This document shows, piece after piece, positions 1-11,185 of a stretch of DNA of 64,000 bases; within the stretch, counting starts at the first letter, position 1, and each line of letters begins with the position of its first letter. Under the pieces are notes generated by a model. The model made no database searches. It was given only the letters and a program-made list of their open reading frames with translations, and was not told the DNA's origin. The stretch comes from Flagellimonas hymeniacidonis. GTDB taxonomy: Bacteria; Bacteroidota; Bacteroidia; Flavobacteriales; Flavobacteriaceae. The position numbers were made by a program, and so were the translations under genes. The stretch is taken from the NCBI RefSeq assembly GCF_008040165.1, contig NZ_VRUR01000002.1:1-64000 (forward strand), written 5' to 3'.

Positions 1-83
1 TTTCCATTCCGAACAGGGAAGTTAAGCCCGTTTGCGCCGATGGTACTGCTATACCAAGTGGGAGAGTAGGTCGCCGCCTTCCT
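1..83 (+). rRNA. rrf: 5S ribosomal RNA, 3' part
   Basis: The window opens inside a 5S rRNA. The conserved segments CCGAACAGGGAAGTTAAG and GGGAGAGTAGGTCGCCGCC are readable, and the molecule ends just before a strong terminator. The 5' part lies off the left edge, so an rRNA operon probably runs in from that side. The exact 3' end is uncertain by a few bases. Confidence 0.9.
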
Positions 84-85
84 TG

Positions 86-120
86 AACGCCCTTTACATC
101 ACGTAAAGGGCGTTTTTTTT
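86..120 (+). terminator. Rho-independent terminator of the rRNA operon
   Basis: A perfect 12-bp stem (86-97 with 103-114, arm AACGCCCTTTAC) with a 5-base loop is followed by a run of T. It lies directly behind the 5S gene. Confidence 0.9.
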
Positions 121-162
121 GTTCAGTAAATCAATTAAGTAAGAATTTACTTACAAAACACT

Positions 163-170
163 TATATTTG
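163..170 (+). promoter_or_regulatory. Possible Bacteroidota -7 box (TATATTTG)
   Basis: TATATTTG matches the Bacteroidota housekeeping -7 consensus TAnnTTTG and lies about 100 bases before the beta-helix gene. No good TTTG -33 box is seen at the expected distance, so this rests on the -7 alone. Confidence 0.4.
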
Positions 171-272
171 AAATGCCTCAAGTGTAATTTTATTTCTTCA
201 ACTTATGCACATTATGATTATCTGGCAGATTCGCTATGGTATTTGGATTTGTAACCATTAAAACTAAATACT

Positions 273-2006
273 ATGAGGAAACTATTACTATTGTTTATTT
301 TATTCCTATCAATTTCATTGGCAAGAGCACAGTCATGTAATTGTGATGTTACGCTTACCGGACTATCAACATCAACCTTGAATCTAGTTTGGGCATCAAA
401 TGTCAGCTATTCTCCTGGGGACACAATCTGTATACCAGCTGGCAATTATGCTGGCATACGTTTTTATGATTTTGAAGGAACAGCGACCAACCCAGTAACA
501 TTTAAGAATTGTGGCGGGCAGGTTGTTCTAAATGAAACTGCTTATTCAGCCCTCGAATTTAAAAATAGCAAATACATTCATCTAACGGGTACAGGTGATG
601 TGAACCATAATTATGGCATCAAGATAGAAGGAACCGGACCTTGGGCTATGGGCATGGTTTTAAGTGCGCTAAGTACAGATGTTGAAATAGATCATATAGA
701 GGTTGCTCATGCTGGTTTTGCAGGGTTAATGGCAAAGACTGATCCCGATTGTAACAATACTGATACATGGAGGGTCAACGGTTTTGTAATGAAAAATTTA
801 AATATTCATCATAACTATATTCACAATACTCACGGTGAGGGTATTTACATCGGTTTTACTTTAGGTTATAAACTGGATTCCGGGCGGAACTGTAGTGGTA
901 CCAAAGTCTATGGGCATTGGTTGGAAAATGTGGATATACATCATAATATAGTTGAAGATACTGGTTGGGACGCTATTCAATTAAATCTTGCCCACATTAA
1001 TAGTAAGGTGAGAGATAATACAATTTATGATTATGGGACCAGAGGAAATTGGGGGCAAGCTTTTGCCTTGAGTCTAGGGGGTGGTGCTTATGAAGTTTTC
1101 AATAATCATATCGTCAATGGCCCTTTGGAAAAAGGATGGGGAATGCAAATAATTAATGGCGAAAGCGGGACAAAGGTTTATAATAATGTATTTGTAAAAC
1201 CCAAAATGCACGGGATCTTTCTCCATAACAGACACGAATTTGAAGATTTAAATGTGGGTTATTATGTGGCAAACAATACTATAGTAGAACCGGAAAGAGC
1301 CGGAGTGCATTATAACACGACAGTTTTGCACCCTGTTGATCCAGCTGATTTATATAGGAATCAGAGTGAAGTTCCATCGTATTTTGTAAATAATTTGGTG
1401 GTTGATCCAGGATATGATTTTGAGGGAGGAAACACTTGGAAACAAAATCAGGAAAGTTATTTTGACTTCAATGAAAGGGATACAAGGGATAGTTTGTTAA
1501 CCAATATCTATTCAAACATTATGACTCGTCAAATAGATACTTTAGGATTAACGGATGTCTTGAACAACGATTTTAGCCCCTCTTCTTCAGGTTCGGCTGT
1601 TGTTGATATGGGGTCGAGCATTACTTCATGGGGAATCACTTTTGATATGGATAATGCATCGCGACCTTCTGGCAGTGCTTTTGATGTGGGGGCCTATGAA
1701 TTTCAATCTAGTGGAACTCCTTTGAAAGCGCAATTGCCTGAAGATGTTGAATTGTTTGATGTACTTGATGAAAAGCAAGCAGGGACATTATTCTACCCAA
1801 ATCCAACAAGTTCATCGTTTAGATTGGAAAATAGTAAGTATCAAGATGCAATTATTCAATTAATAAATATGGAAGGAAGAATTGTTCATACAGCTAGTTA
1901 TAAGATGGGTACCTCTTTTAATGTTGAAGAATACACTGCTGGGCTGTATTTTTTGAAATTAATTACCTTAGATGAAACCGAGGTACATCGCTTAATAATT
2001 AGATGA
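273..2006 (+). CDS. Secreted right-handed beta-helix protein with type IX sorting domain
   Basis: 577 residues. Residues 1-20 form a Sec signal peptide (hydrophobic stretch ending ARAQ). About 90-420 carry repeated short strands rich in N, G, I and V with recurring motifs such as NIHHNYIHN and DIHHNIVEDTG, typical of a right-handed parallel beta-helix of the pectate lyase/alginate-epimerase fold. About 505-577 are a type A C-terminal sorting domain, starting at FYPNPTSS and ending in a conserved GLYFLKL stretch and a basic tail. The protein should cross the outer membrane by type IX secretion and be released or anchored. By fold it may act on a polysaccharide; no catalytic residues could be assigned. 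It stands alone between the rRNA terminator and its own terminator. The genome must therefore have a working sortase, which matters because porU is absent at the gldJ/porV locus. Confidence 0.8.
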   Translation: MRKLLLLFILFLSISLARAQSCNCDVTLTGLSTSTLNLVWASNVSYSPGDTICIPAGNYAGIRFYDFEGTATNPVTFKNCGGQVVLNETAYSALEFKNSKYIHLTGTGDVNHNYGIKIEGTGPWAMGMVLSALSTDVEIDHIEVAHAGFAGLMAKTDPDCNNTDTWRVNGFVMKNLNIHHNYIHNTHGEGIYIGFTLGYKLDSGRNCSGTKVYGHWLENVDIHHNIVEDTGWDAIQLNLAHINSKVRDNTIYDYGTRGNWGQAFALSLGGGAYEVFNNHIVNGPLEKGWGMQIINGESGTKVYNNVFVKPKMHGIFLHNRHEFEDLNVGYYVANNTIVEPERAGVHYNTTVLHPVDPADLYRNQSEVPSYFVNNLVVDPGYDFEGGNTWKQNQESYFDFNERDTRDSLLTNIYSNIMTRQIDTLGLTDVLNNDFSPSSSGSAVVDMGSSITSWGITFDMDNASRPSGSAFDVGAYEFQSSGTPLKAQLPEDVELFDVLDEKQAGTLFYPNPTSSSFRLENSKYQDAIIQLINMEGRIVHTASYKMGTSFNVEEYTAGLYFLKLITLDETEVHRLIIR

Positions 2007-2015
2007 TTAAAAACA

Positions 2016-2048
2016 AAAACTCCCCAAAATAATTCTTTGGGGAGTTTT
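2016..2048. terminator. Bidirectional terminator between the beta-helix gene and gltD
   Basis: A 13-bp perfect stem (2016-2028 with 2036-2048, arm AAAACTCCCCAAA) with a 7-base loop has A on one side and T on the other. It can serve both convergent genes. Confidence 0.85.
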
Positions 2049-2077
2049 CTATAAAGGGTTTGGTTGGGTATTTAATT

Positions 2078-3544
2078 TTAAATTCTTGGTAAATCACCAT
2101 CACCTTTTAAAGGTAAATTTGATTTTCCCATCAGGAAGTTGTCTACATGGTGAGCGGCCTCTCTTCCTTCAGATATTGCCCAAACGATTAAGGACTGTCC
2201 TCTCCTTTGGTCACCAGCAACAAAAATACCTGGAACATTGGTTTTGTAATCTTTTACTGAGGCGCTAATATTGGTTCTGGCATCCATTTGTAAACCTAAC
2301 TGTTCGGCTATAGTGGTTTCAGAACCTGTAAATCCTAGAGCTAGTAAAGCCAAATCGCAATCCCATTCTTTTTCCGTTCCTGCTACTTCTTTTAAGATAG
2401 GTCTTTGTCCTGGTACTTTTTCCCAGAAAACCTCAGATGTAACAAGGCCTTTTAAGTTGCCATTTTTATCTCCAACAAACTTTTTGGTTGAAATACTAAA
2501 GACACGTTCAGCACCTTCTTTGTGGGATGTGCTTGTTCTCAAGCGCATAGGCCAAAATGGCCATGGCTGCCCCTCAGGTCTTGCTGTGGTTGACTTGGGC
2601 ATAATCTCAAAATTGGTTACTGAATCTGCTCCATGGCGAATTGAGGTCCCAATACAGTCGGAACCGGTATCTCCACCACCAATGACAATAACTTTTTTCC
2701 CTTTCGCTGAAAGCTCTTCACCTTTATATGGAATACCATCAACTTTTCTATTGTTTTGCGGAAGAAAATCCATGGCTTGTACAACGCCTTTTAAATCAGC
2801 TCCTGGTATGGGAAGTTTTCTTCTGACTGTGGCACCACCGCAAAGCACAATGCTGTCATATTCTTTCTGAAGCTCATCGGCTTTAATATCGACCCCTACA
2901 TGCACACCGGTTTTGAAGGTAATCCCTTCTTTTTTCATGACTTTCAGCCGCCTGTCGATAACATTTTTTTCCATTTTGAAATCAGGAATACCATAACGCA
3001 ACAACCCTCCAATTTTTTCATCACGTTCCAAAACAGTGACGGAGTGCCCTGCTCTATTTAATTGTTGGGCCGCAGCGAGACCTGCAGGGCCAGATCCTAT
3101 CACAGCGACTTTTTTGCCAGTTCGGCTAATAGGTGGCTCAGGTTTTATCCAGCCGTTTTTAAACGCTGTTTCCACAATATTTTTCTCAATATTTTCTATG
3201 GATACTGGGTCTTCATTGATGCCCAGTACACAGGCTTCCTCACATGGAGCTGGGCATAACCTGCCCGTAAACTCTGGGAAGTTATTGGTTGAATGTAGAA
3301 TCTTGGTTGCTTTCTCCCACTTTCCTTGATATACGGCATCATTAAAATCTGGAATGAGATTGCCTAATGGACAACCACTATGGCAGAATGGGATACCACA
3401 ATCCATACACCGTGCACCTTGGTCTTTTAGTTCCTTTTCTTTTAAGGGAACTGTAAATTCCTTATAGTTTTTGATTCTCTCTTTAACAGGTGCATAGGCT
3501 TCATCCTTCCTGTCAAACTCCATAAATCCTGTCGTCTTTCCCAT
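2078..3544 (-). CDS. gltD: Glutamate synthase (NADPH) small subunit
   Basis: 488 residues, normal for the beta subunit of bacterial glutamate synthase. It passes electrons from NADPH to the large subunit for reductive transfer of the glutamine amide to 2-oxoglutarate. The N-terminal Fe-S region has cysteines 46, 49, 54 and 58 and a second set at 97, 101 and 105. A Rossmann FAD motif GSGPAG is at 150-155 and a second dinucleotide motif GGGDTG at 289-294. The start lies only 8 bases downstream of the gltB stop, so the two are co-transcribed, large subunit first. All expected motifs are intact. Confidence 0.95.
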   Translation of the reverse strand: MGKTTGFMEFDRKDEAYAPVKERIKNYKEFTVPLKEKELKDQGARCMDCGIPFCHSGCPLGNLIPDFNDAVYQGKWEKATKILHSTNNFPEFTGRLCPAPCEEACVLGINEDPVSIENIEKNIVETAFKNGWIKPEPPISRTGKKVAVIGSGPAGLAAAQQLNRAGHSVTVLERDEKIGGLLRYGIPDFKMEKNVIDRRLKVMKKEGITFKTGVHVGVDIKADELQKEYDSIVLCGGATVRRKLPIPGADLKGVVQAMDFLPQNNRKVDGIPYKGEELSAKGKKVIVIGGGDTGSDCIGTSIRHGADSVTNFEIMPKSTTARPEGQPWPFWPMRLRTSTSHKEGAERVFSISTKKFVGDKNGNLKGLVTSEVFWEKVPGQRPILKEVAGTEKEWDCDLALLALGFTGSETTIAEQLGLQMDARTNISASVKDYKTNVPGIFVAGDQRRGQSLIVWAISEGREAAHHVDNFLMGKSNLPLKGDGDLPRI

Positions 3545-3552
3545 GGCTCAAA

Positions 3553-6500
3553 TTATAAGGTTTGTAATTTTTCTTTTTCTAATCGTATCAATGCCTGGCG
3601 GTATTCCTCTGGAAAGACTTTTACAAATTTTGGCAAACAGTCTTCCCAATTTTCAAGAATATCTTGTGCCAGAGGGCTTAATGTGGCATTATAGTGATTT
3701 TCGATAAGCTCTTTTAACTGCTTAATATCATTGTCTTCTTCAACAGCCAATAAATTGAGCGTTTCCCCATTACATCTTCTCTCAAACAAATTATCCTTAT
3801 CAAAAACATAGGCTATTCCGCCGCTCATTCCTGCACCAAAGTTTCTTCCAACAGCTCCTAAAATAACAGCAACTCCACCAGTCATATATTCACATCCATG
3901 ATCACCAATACCTTCTACTACAGCTTTTGCTCCTGAATTTCTAACACAAAAACGCTCTCCAGCTTTACCATTTATATATGCTTCTCCAGATGTTGCACCA
4001 TACAAGGTCACATTGCCGGTGATAATATTGTCTTCGGGCTTTAGTGTAGATTTATAAGGCACTTTAATAATCAATTTTGCTCCTGAAAGGCCTTTTCCAA
4101 GATAGTCATTGGTGTTTCCGTTAACAATCATGGTAAGTCCTTTTGTGGCAAAAGCCCCAAAACTTTGCCCGGCAGAACCGGTAAAATTCAGTTTTAATGT
4201 GTTGTCTGGTAATCCATCGGCACCATAAATTTTTGATATTTCATTACTCACAATGGCTCCTACGGCTCTATCCGTATTGTAAATTGGGAAATCCAAAGAA
4301 ATTTTTTCTTTCCTGAACAACGCTGGATGGGCCTGAGCTATAATGTCAAACTCTATGGATTTTTCAATATTGTGAACTTGTTTCTGGGTGTTGTAGAATT
4401 TGGTTCCTTCGGGAACATCTACTTGATAAAGAATTGGACTTAAGTCGATACCGGCAGCTTTGTAGTGTTCAATAGCTTTTTTTCTATCCAATTTTTGTAC
4501 TTGACCTACCATTTCATCAATGGTTCTAAAACCAAGTTTGGCCATAATTTCTCTAAGTTCCTGAGCTACAAAATACATGTAGTTGACTACATGTTCTGGT
4601 TTTCCTTTGAATTTTTTGCGTAGCTCTGGATTTTGAGTGGCGATGCCTACAGGACAGGTATTTAAATGACATACACGCATCATTATGCATCCTGATGCTA
4701 CTAAAGGAGCTGTGGCAAATCCGAATTCTTCTGCTCCTAAAAGACAGGCTATGGCAACATCTCTTCCTGTTTTTAATTGCCCATCACATTCCAAAACTAT
4801 CCGGTTTCTTAAATCGTTCAAAACCAGTGTTTGTTGTGCTTCGGCAATTCCCAATTCCCATGGAAGTCCTGCATGTTTTAATGAGGTTAGCGGTGATGCT
4901 CCTGTACCTCCATCAAATCCAGATATAAGAATAACATCTGCTTTTGCTTTTGAAACTCCAGCAGCAACGGTTCCAACACCTACTTCCGAAACTAATTTCA
5001 CATTAATTCTTGCTTCTCTATTGGCTGATTTTAAATCATAAATCAATTGGGACAAATCCTCAATGGAATAAATATCATGATGTGGCGGTGGTGATATTAA
5101 ACCGACATATGGAGTGGAATTCCTTGTCTTGGCTATGGCAGGATTCACCTTTGGACCTGGCAGTTGACCGCCTTCGCCCGGTTTGGCTCCTTGGGCCATT
5201 TTAATCTGAATTTCTTTTGCATTGGTCAGGTAGTCAGAGGTTACTCCAAATCTGCCTGAGGCAACCTGTTTAATAGCGCTGTTTTTCCAGTCACCTGTTT
5301 GATTTTTATAAAAACGAGCCGAATCTTCACCACCTTCACCAGAGTTACTCTTTCCACCAATTCGGTTCATGGCAATCGCTAAATTTTCATGGGCTTCCTT
5401 ACTTATGCTTCCGTAGGACATGGCGCCGGTCTTGAATCTTTTTACAATTTCGGTCCATGGTTCTACTTCCTCAATAGGAATTGGGTCATAGTTTGAAAAT
5501 TCAAACAACCCGCGGATGGTCATCAAGTTTTTTGATTGCTCATTAACCAATTTGGAATACTCTTTATAAGTATCCGGCTCGTTATTGCGTACCGATTTTT
5601 GAAGTTTGGCAATACTTAATGGATTGAACATATGTTTTTCACCATCCCTTCTCCAACGATACTCTCCGCCAATCTCAATATCAAGATTAGCTGCTAACTC
5701 CTGAGTTTTGAATGCTTTTTTGTGGCGTTTTGCTATCTCCTTTTCAATTTCATACAAACCTATTCCTTGAATACGAGTTGGCGTATTGGGGAAGTATTTG
5801 TCCACCACTTTGGTATTTATACCTATACATTCGAATAATTGGGAACCTCGATAAGAATTTAGGGTTGAGATTCCGATTTTGTTCATCACTTTTAAGATGC
5901 CTTTTCCGATAGCTTTGTTGTAATTCTTTATAGCTTCATCAAAAGTGTATTCTGTTATGTCGTTTTCTTCAATTTGTTCTCCAATGATTTCATTCACCAA
6001 GTAAGGGTTTATGGCACTGGCACCAAAACCGAAGAGCAATGCAAAATGATGTACTTCCCTTGGCTCTGCGGATTCAATAATAATACTGAGCTTAGAACGC
6101 TTGCCTAACCTGCTTAGCCCACTATTTACATACGAACATGCCAATAAAGCGGGAATTGCGGCCATTTCAGTACTCACCATTCTATCTGACAGGATTATGA
6201 TATTGGCACCTTCATCGATAGCCGATGAAGCTTGGGTTAAAATAGCATCCAGTGCTTCTTCCAAGCCATTATGGCCTTTTCCAATTTCATACAGCATTGA
6301 AATAGAGACTACTTTGTAGTCTGGACTGGCATCGTAGTTTTTTATCTTATCCAAATCCTCTTTAGAGATAACAGGATTTTGAATCTTCAGTTTTCTGCAA
6401 TGGTACTCTGATGTATCGAAAAGGTTTTGGTCACTTCCAAGTGTTAAACTAATATCTGTAATTAGTTCTTCCCTAATTCCATCCAAAGGAGGGTTCGTTA

Positions 6501-8061
6501 CTTGTGCGAATAATTGCTTAAAGTAATTATAGATAAGCTGAGGCCTCTCCGACAATACTGCAATAGGGGTATCAGAACCCATAGAACCTATTGGTTCTTT
6601 AGCATACTTAGCCATGGGTAAGATGATGGTATTGATATCTTCCAAGGTATAACCAAAAGCAGCTCTTCTAGTTTCTATTGGGAATTCTCCATAAAAAACT
6701 GGGCAATCGTTATAAGGAATGTCCTTTAAATGAACGAGGTTGTTCTTTAGCCATTTTTTATATGGATGTTTTTTGGCTATAGTTTCTTTTATCTCCTCAT
6801 CATTAATGATACGACCCTCTTCCATATTGACCAAGAACATTCTTCCCGGCTCAAGTCTGCCATGGAATTCAATATCTTCTGGTTCCAATTCGACCACACC
6901 TGTTTCTGAGGACATGATTACATATCCTTTTTTAGTGACAGAATACCTTGATGGGCGCAGTCCATTTCTATCTAAAACAGCACCTATGTAGTTCCCGTCG
7001 GTAAATGGAATTGAAGCAGGACCGTCCCAAGGCTCCATTAAACAGGAGTTATATTCATAAAATGCCCTTTTGGATTCTGACATTTCTGTATTCTTTTCCC
7101 AAGCTTCTGGAACAAGCATCATCATTACTTCTGGAAGGGAGCGGCCTGTCATTAAAAGTAGCTCCACGACCATATCCATACTTGCAGAATCCGATTTTCT
7201 AGGCAATACTACTGGAAGTATTTTTTTGATGTCTTCACCAAACCAATCACTTTTTAAAAGTTCTTCTCGGGATCGCATTCTGGATACGTTTCCTCTCAAG
7301 GTGTTTATTTCACCATTGTGGCACATGTAGCGGAAGGGTTGTGCCAAATCCCATGTTGGAAATGTATTGGTGGAAAAGCGTTGATGAACAAGCGCCAAAC
7401 GTGTAACCACTCTTGAATCTAAGAGGTCTTCATAATACCTGCTGATATCGTGTGGAACCAAAAGCCCTTTAAAAATGATGATTTTGGTTGAAAGGCTTGG
7501 TAGGTAAAAGAACTGACTTTGTGAAAGTTTACTTTTAATAATGGCATGCTCGGTGATCTTTCTTGCAATGAAGAGCTTCAGATTAAATTGAAAATCATCA
7601 ATAGCCTCACCTTTACCAACAAATACTTGTTTTACAAAAGGCTCCGTTTCGGCAGCAATTCTTCCAGGTACTGAACGGTTTACTGGGGCATCACGCCATC
7701 CTAATAGTTGTAATCCTTGGCTCTCAATATTTTCTTCGAAGGTTGAAATACAGAAATTTCGTTGATTTTCCTTTTGTGGAAGAAAAACATTGCTAACAGC
7801 ATAATTCCCTGCTTCAGGTAAACTGAAGTCACATACTTCCGTAAAAAAATCATGTGGAATATCGATAAGGATTCCGGCGCCATCTCCTGTTTTACCATCA
7901 GAACTAACAGCACCTCTATGTTCTAGTTTGTCTAGTATTTCGAGGGCCTTATGAATAATGTCATTGGATTTTTTTCCTTTTAGGCTACAGATAAAGCCCG
8001 CACCACAGTTATCATGCTCAAATTCTGGGAGGTATAAACCTTGTTTTTCTAACGTCATCAT
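3553..8061 (-). CDS. gltB: Glutamate synthase large subunit
   Basis: 1502 residues, standard for the alpha subunit of NADPH-dependent GOGAT. The N-terminal class II glutaminase has its nucleophilic cysteine at C19 (DNCGAGF), implying a short propeptide that is removed. A central domain is followed by the FMN/2-oxoglutarate-binding barrel (about 850-1190), with 3Fe-4S ligands C1125, C1131 and C1136 in the [12 protein letters not shown] stretch. The C-terminal 250 residues are the glycine-rich GXGXG beta-helix. First gene of the gltB-gltD operon. It provides ammonia assimilation with glutamine synthetase, which is not in the window. No frameshift or missing residue seen. Confidence 0.96.
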   Translation of the reverse strand: MMTLEKQGLYLPEFEHDNCGAGFICSLKGKKSNDIIHKALEILDKLEHRGAVSSDGKTGDGAGILIDIPHDFFTEVCDFSLPEAGNYAVSNVFLPQKENQRNFCISTFEENIESQGLQLLGWRDAPVNRSVPGRIAAETEPFVKQVFVGKGEAIDDFQFNLKLFIARKITEHAIIKSKLSQSQFFYLPSLSTKIIIFKGLLVPHDISRYYEDLLDSRVVTRLALVHQRFSTNTFPTWDLAQPFRYMCHNGEINTLRGNVSRMRSREELLKSDWFGEDIKKILPVVLPRKSDSASMDMVVELLLMTGRSLPEVMMMLVPEAWEKNTEMSESKRAFYEYNSCLMEPWDGPASIPFTDGNYIGAVLDRNGLRPSRYSVTKKGYVIMSSETGVVELEPEDIEFHGRLEPGRMFLVNMEEGRIINDEEIKETIAKKHPYKKWLKNNLVHLKDIPYNDCPVFYGEFPIETRRAAFGYTLEDINTIILPMAKYAKEPIGSMGSDTPIAVLSERPQLIYNYFKQLFAQVTNPPLDGIREELITDISLTLGSDQNLFDTSEYHCRKLKIQNPVISKEDLDKIKNYDASPDYKVVSISMLYEIGKGHNGLEEALDAILTQASSAIDEGANIIILSDRMVSTEMAAIPALLACSYVNSGLSRLGKRSKLSIIIESAEPREVHHFALLFGFGASAINPYLVNEIIGEQIEENDITEYTFDEAIKNYNKAIGKGILKVMNKIGISTLNSYRGSQLFECIGINTKVVDKYFPNTPTRIQGIGLYEIEKEIAKRHKKAFKTQELAANLDIEIGGEYRWRRDGEKHMFNPLSIAKLQKSVRNNEPDTYKEYSKLVNEQSKNLMTIRGLFEFSNYDPIPIEEVEPWTEIVKRFKTGAMSYGSISKEAHENLAIAMNRIGGKSNSGEGGEDSARFYKNQTGDWKNSAIKQVASGRFGVTSDYLTNAKEIQIKMAQGAKPGEGGQLPGPKVNPAIAKTRNSTPYVGLISPPPHHDIYSIEDLSQLIYDLKSANREARINVKLVSEVGVGTVAAGVSKAKADVILISGFDGGTGASPLTSLKHAGLPWELGIAEAQQTLVLNDLRNRIVLECDGQLKTGRDVAIACLLGAEEFGFATAPLVASGCIMMRVCHLNTCPVGIATQNPELRKKFKGKPEHVVNYMYFVAQELREIMAKLGFRTIDEMVGQVQKLDRKKAIEHYKAAGIDLSPILYQVDVPEGTKFYNTQKQVHNIEKSIEFDIIAQAHPALFRKEKISLDFPIYNTDRAVGAIVSNEISKIYGADGLPDNTLKLNFTGSAGQSFGAFATKGLTMIVNGNTNDYLGKGLSGAKLIIKVPYKSTLKPEDNIITGNVTLYGATSGEAYINGKAGERFCVRNSGAKAVVEGIGDHGCEYMTGGVAVILGAVGRNFGAGMSGGIAYVFDKDNLFERRCNGETLNLLAVEEDNDIKQLKELIENHYNATLSPLAQDILENWEDCLPKFVKVFPEEYRQALIRLEKEKLQTL

Positions 8062-8363
8062 TATGGTATTTCCTCAAAAATATCATTTTATATGAGTTAT
8101 GTATAAGGTTTTTAAACTATTGTAATTAAATCATCAACGTATGGAATGAAACGTTAAAAAATATTCAAATCGAAAATTTAGGGAACATCAAATTGTGATA
8201 ATCTCAAAAATATATGTTGAAAAAATAGTTTTAGCTCACTAACAGGGGTGGAAGTCTTGAAAGGTCAAATATTGCTATACAAAGCACCAAAAGTATAGGG
8301 AGGTAGTCAGCTAAAAACAAAAAATTTTAAATCAAGCCCTAATTTTTATAGGGTAAGATTTCA
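8062..8363. other. Intergenic region upstream of gltB
   Basis: 302 AT-rich bases with no credible gene. A TATTTTTG box on the minus strand (8205-8212) could be a gltB -7 element with a long leader, but no -33 box accompanies it. A weak CCCTA/TAGGG stem near 8337-8354 may terminate the acyl-CoA dehydrogenase transcript. Confidence 0.4.
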
Positions 8364-9506
8364 CTAATCTTTTAGGATACTTCTGGAAATAACAATTTTT
8401 TGAATTTCAGAAGTGCCTTCATAAATCTGAGTAATTTTTGCATCACGCATCATTCTTTCGACATGATAGTCTTTAACGAAACCATTTCCACCATGTATTT
8501 GAACCGCTTCAACTGCAGTTTCCATAGCAACTTCGGAGGCATATAATTTAGCCATGGCCCCTGAAAGTGTGTAATCGTTTCCGTTGTCTTTATCACAGGC
8601 TGCTTGATACACCAAATGGCGTGCTGCTTGAATTTTGGTATGCATATCTGCCAATTTAAAGGCAATGGCCTGATGATTTGCAATTTCTGTTCCGAACGCT
8701 TTGCGCTCTTTTGAATATTTCTTGGCAAGTTCGTAGGCCCCGGTTGCAATACCAAGTGCCTGTGCTGCAATTCCTATTCTTCCTCCAGCAAGGGTTTTCA
8801 TGGCAAATTTAAACCCGAAACCATCTTCACCGATGCGATTTTCCTTTGGTACTTTAACATCATTGAACAATAAAGAATGCGTATCACTTCCTCTAATTCC
8901 CAATTTGTTTTCTTTAGGCCCAATTTCAAAGCCTTCCATCCCTTTTTCAACAATAAGGGCATTGATTCCTTTATGTCCTTTTTCAACATCCGTCTGAGCT
9001 ATGACTAAATAAACTTCCGCAGTTCCACCGTTGGTGATCCAGTTTTTTGTTCCATTAATAACATAGTGGTCCCCTTTGTCAATCGCAGTTGTTTTTTGAG
9101 AAGTAGCGTCACTTCCTGCTTCAGGTTCAGAAAGGCAAAAAGCACCTATTATTTCTCCAGATGCCAAACGAGTTAAATATTTTTGCTTTTGATTTTCAGA
9201 CCCAAAAGTTTCCAAGCCCCAACAAACTAAAGAGTTGTTTACGGATACCACAACGGATGCTGATGCATCAACTTTTGATAGTTCTTCCATAACTAGGACA
9301 TAGGAAAGTGTGTCAAGACCGCTGCCCCCATATTTTTCATCAACCATCATTCCTAAGAAGCCAAGTTCACCCATGCTCTTTACTTGCTCCGCTGGAAACT
9401 TTTGCGCATCATCCCGTTCTATTACTTCAGGTAATAATTCATTTTGAGCAAAATCTTTTGCAGCTTGTTGTATCATTAACTGCTCTTCGGAAAGTGTAAA
9501 GTCCAT
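8364..9506 (-). CDS. Acyl-CoA dehydrogenase (short/branched-chain type)
   Basis: 380 residues, the usual length for soluble FAD-dependent acyl-CoA dehydrogenases, which introduce the alpha-beta double bond in acyl-CoA and pass electrons to ETF. The N-terminal helical domain begins DFTLSEEQLM. The FAD/substrate signature CLSEPEAGSD is at 124-133. The C-terminal domain holds the second family signature and the catalytic base E363 in IYEGTSEIQ, the position used by short-chain (butyryl-CoA type) enzymes. It could serve fatty acid beta-oxidation or branched-chain amino acid breakdown; the chain-length preference cannot be read from the sequence. Transcribed alone, with a -7 box just upstream. Confidence 0.93.
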   Translation of the reverse strand: MDFTLSEEQLMIQQAAKDFAQNELLPEVIERDDAQKFPAEQVKSMGELGFLGMMVDEKYGGSGLDTLSYVLVMEELSKVDASASVVVSVNNSLVCWGLETFGSENQKQKYLTRLASGEIIGAFCLSEPEAGSDATSQKTTAIDKGDHYVINGTKNWITNGGTAEVYLVIAQTDVEKGHKGINALIVEKGMEGFEIGPKENKLGIRGSDTHSLLFNDVKVPKENRIGEDGFGFKFAMKTLAGGRIGIAAQALGIATGAYELAKKYSKERKAFGTEIANHQAIAFKLADMHTKIQAARHLVYQAACDKDNGNDYTLSGAMAKLYASEVAMETAVEAVQIHGGNGFVKDYHVERMMRDAKITQIYEGTSEIQKIVISRSILKD

Positions 9507-9535
9507 AAAATTGAGAAATAAATAAAAATACGATG

Positions 9536-9543
9536 CAAATATA
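9536..9543 (-). promoter_or_regulatory. -7 box of the acyl-CoA dehydrogenase gene
   Basis: Read on the minus strand this is TATATTTG followed by C, an exact match to TAnnTTTG, about 30 bases before the start codon. No clear TTTG -33 box. Confidence 0.45.
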
Positions 9544-9742
9544 GCTCTATGCTGGGATTTTTTTAGGAAATGGCACTAAAAATTGAGAATGATATAATGT
9601 TACTTGTCGATTTCTTGGGGAATAAAATTTTCTTAATATATTTCTAGGATTAAGATTATGTGGGAAAACTCATTTTGAATATCTTTAGCAAAGTAGATTG
9701 TTTTTTACAGACAATAAGTTTCACCTAAATTAACCAACTCAC

Positions 9743-11128
9743 ATGGAAACCATCCTCATTGCCATATTTGTAATTGGATACCTAGCGATTACCCTTGAAC
9801 ATAACCTTAAAATTGATAAGCTTATCCCTGCCTTGGCTATGATGGCTATTCTGTGGGCTATGATGGCTTTCGGCATCGATGGCTTTACAACTTGGTTTGA
9901 TTCTGGTAAACATGCTTTAATGGATGGATTTTCCGCTCTGGGGCATGAAGATAAAATGCATGTTTTGGAGGAGACCTTACTGCATCATTTAGGAAAGACC
10001 TCAGAAATACTGGTATTCCTATTGGGAGCCATGACCATTGTTGAGATTATTGATTATTTTGATGGTTTTGCCACCATAAAATCTTTTGTTAAGACAAGAA
10101 GTAAAAGAAAGATACTTTGGATTTTTGCTTTCTTGGCCTTTATTCTTTCCGCTATTATAGATAATCTTACGGCGACTATTGTATTAATCTCCATCCTTCA
10201 GAAAATCGTTAAAGTAAGAAATGATAGATTATGGTATGCTGGTTTAATCATTATTGCTGCTAATGCAGGTGGGGCGTGGTCGCCAATTGGAGACGTTACC
10301 ACCACCATGCTATGGATAGGAAATAAAGTAACCACAGGTAAATTAATTGGCTATCTATTAGTACCTTCATTAATATGTATGTTGGTTCCGACTTTTATTG
10401 CCTCCTTTTTACCGGCCTTTAAAGGAAGCATTGATGTAGAGGAAGCAGAGCCTGCCAAATCTAGATTTGGTGCAACAATGTTATATTTAGGCCTTGCTGC
10501 TATAGTTTTTGTGCCTATTTTCAAGACAATCACCCATTTGCCTCCATACGTGGGTATGATGTTATCCTTGGCCGTTGTTGCAACTTTTGCTGAAATCTAC
10601 AGTAGTACTAAAATTACTATTTCGTCTGTTGATCAGGAAAGCGATGCGGAATCGCATCATAGTCCTGTGCATAGTGCTTTGACCAAGATTGAACTACCGA
10701 GTATTTTATTCTTCCTTGGAATTTTAATGGCTGTAGCTGCGCTTGAATCTTTAGGATTGCTATTTAATTTTGCAGAAGGATTAAAACAAGGTATTGGATT
10801 GTTGGGTACAGAGCTTCCTGGCACCGAGATTTCAGATTTGGTGGTCATCATTCTTGGTATTGGTTCTGCTGTAATAGATAATGTACCTTTGGTTGCTGCC
10901 AGTTTAGGGATGTTTTCCGAGCCAATAGATAATCCATTATGGCATTTTATTGCCTACTCTGCAGGAACTGGAGGAAGCATGCTTATTATCGGTTCTGCTG
11001 CTGGAGTTGTGGCCATGGGAATGGAGAAAATAGACTTCTTTTGGTATCTTAAAAAAATAGCATGGCTGGCATTCCTTGGATTTATAGCAGGGGCTATTTG
11101 CTTTGTTGTGATGCGATATTTTTTCTAA
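9743..11128 (+). CDS. nhaD: Na+/H+ antiporter NhaD
   Basis: 461 residues of mostly hydrophobic sequence with about 12 membrane segments, matching the NhaD branch of the ion transporter superfamily. Two inverted-repeat hallmarks are visible: AIIDNLTATIVLISIL in the first half and SAVIDNVPLVAASLG in the second, both with the conserved D-N pair expected in the ion path. It should exchange external protons for cytoplasmic sodium in the inner membrane, a common trait of marine flavobacteria. It precedes the exbB-exbD-tonB genes by 57 bases on the same strand and may be co-transcribed. No truncation. Confidence 0.92.
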   Translation: METILIAIFVIGYLAITLEHNLKIDKLIPALAMMAILWAMMAFGIDGFTTWFDSGKHALMDGFSALGHEDKMHVLEETLLHHLGKTSEILVFLLGAMTIVEIIDYFDGFATIKSFVKTRSKRKILWIFAFLAFILSAIIDNLTATIVLISILQKIVKVRNDRLWYAGLIIIAANAGGAWSPIGDVTTTMLWIGNKVTTGKLIGYLLVPSLICMLVPTFIASFLPAFKGSIDVEEAEPAKSRFGATMLYLGLAAIVFVPIFKTITHLPPYVGMMLSLAVVATFAEIYSSTKITISSVDQESDAESHHSPVHSALTKIELPSILFFLGILMAVAALESLGLLFNFAEGLKQGIGLLGTELPGTEISDLVVIILGIGSAVIDNVPLVAASLGMFSEPIDNPLWHFIAYSAGTGGSMLIIGSAAGVVAMGMEKIDFFWYLKKIAWLAFLGFIAGAICFVVMRYFF

Positions 11129-11185
11129 AAAATACTTTAGCTTAAAAATCTCCGTTATTATTGCAACTTAAATTGGGGATTTTAT

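Noticed and set aside
2271..2870. Open frame of 199 codons on the plus strand inside gltD
   Set aside because: It is the antisense shadow of gltD, which has complete Fe-S, FAD and NADPH motifs; no independent family signal.
8205..8212. TATTTTTG on the minus strand as gltB promoter
   Set aside because: It lacks a -33 box and lies about 145 bases from the start; such 8-mers are expected by chance in DNA this rich in AT.
9680..9688. TATCTTTAG as nhaD promoter
   Set aside because: The last base differs from TAnnTTTG and no suitable -33 element is present; too weak to list as a site.
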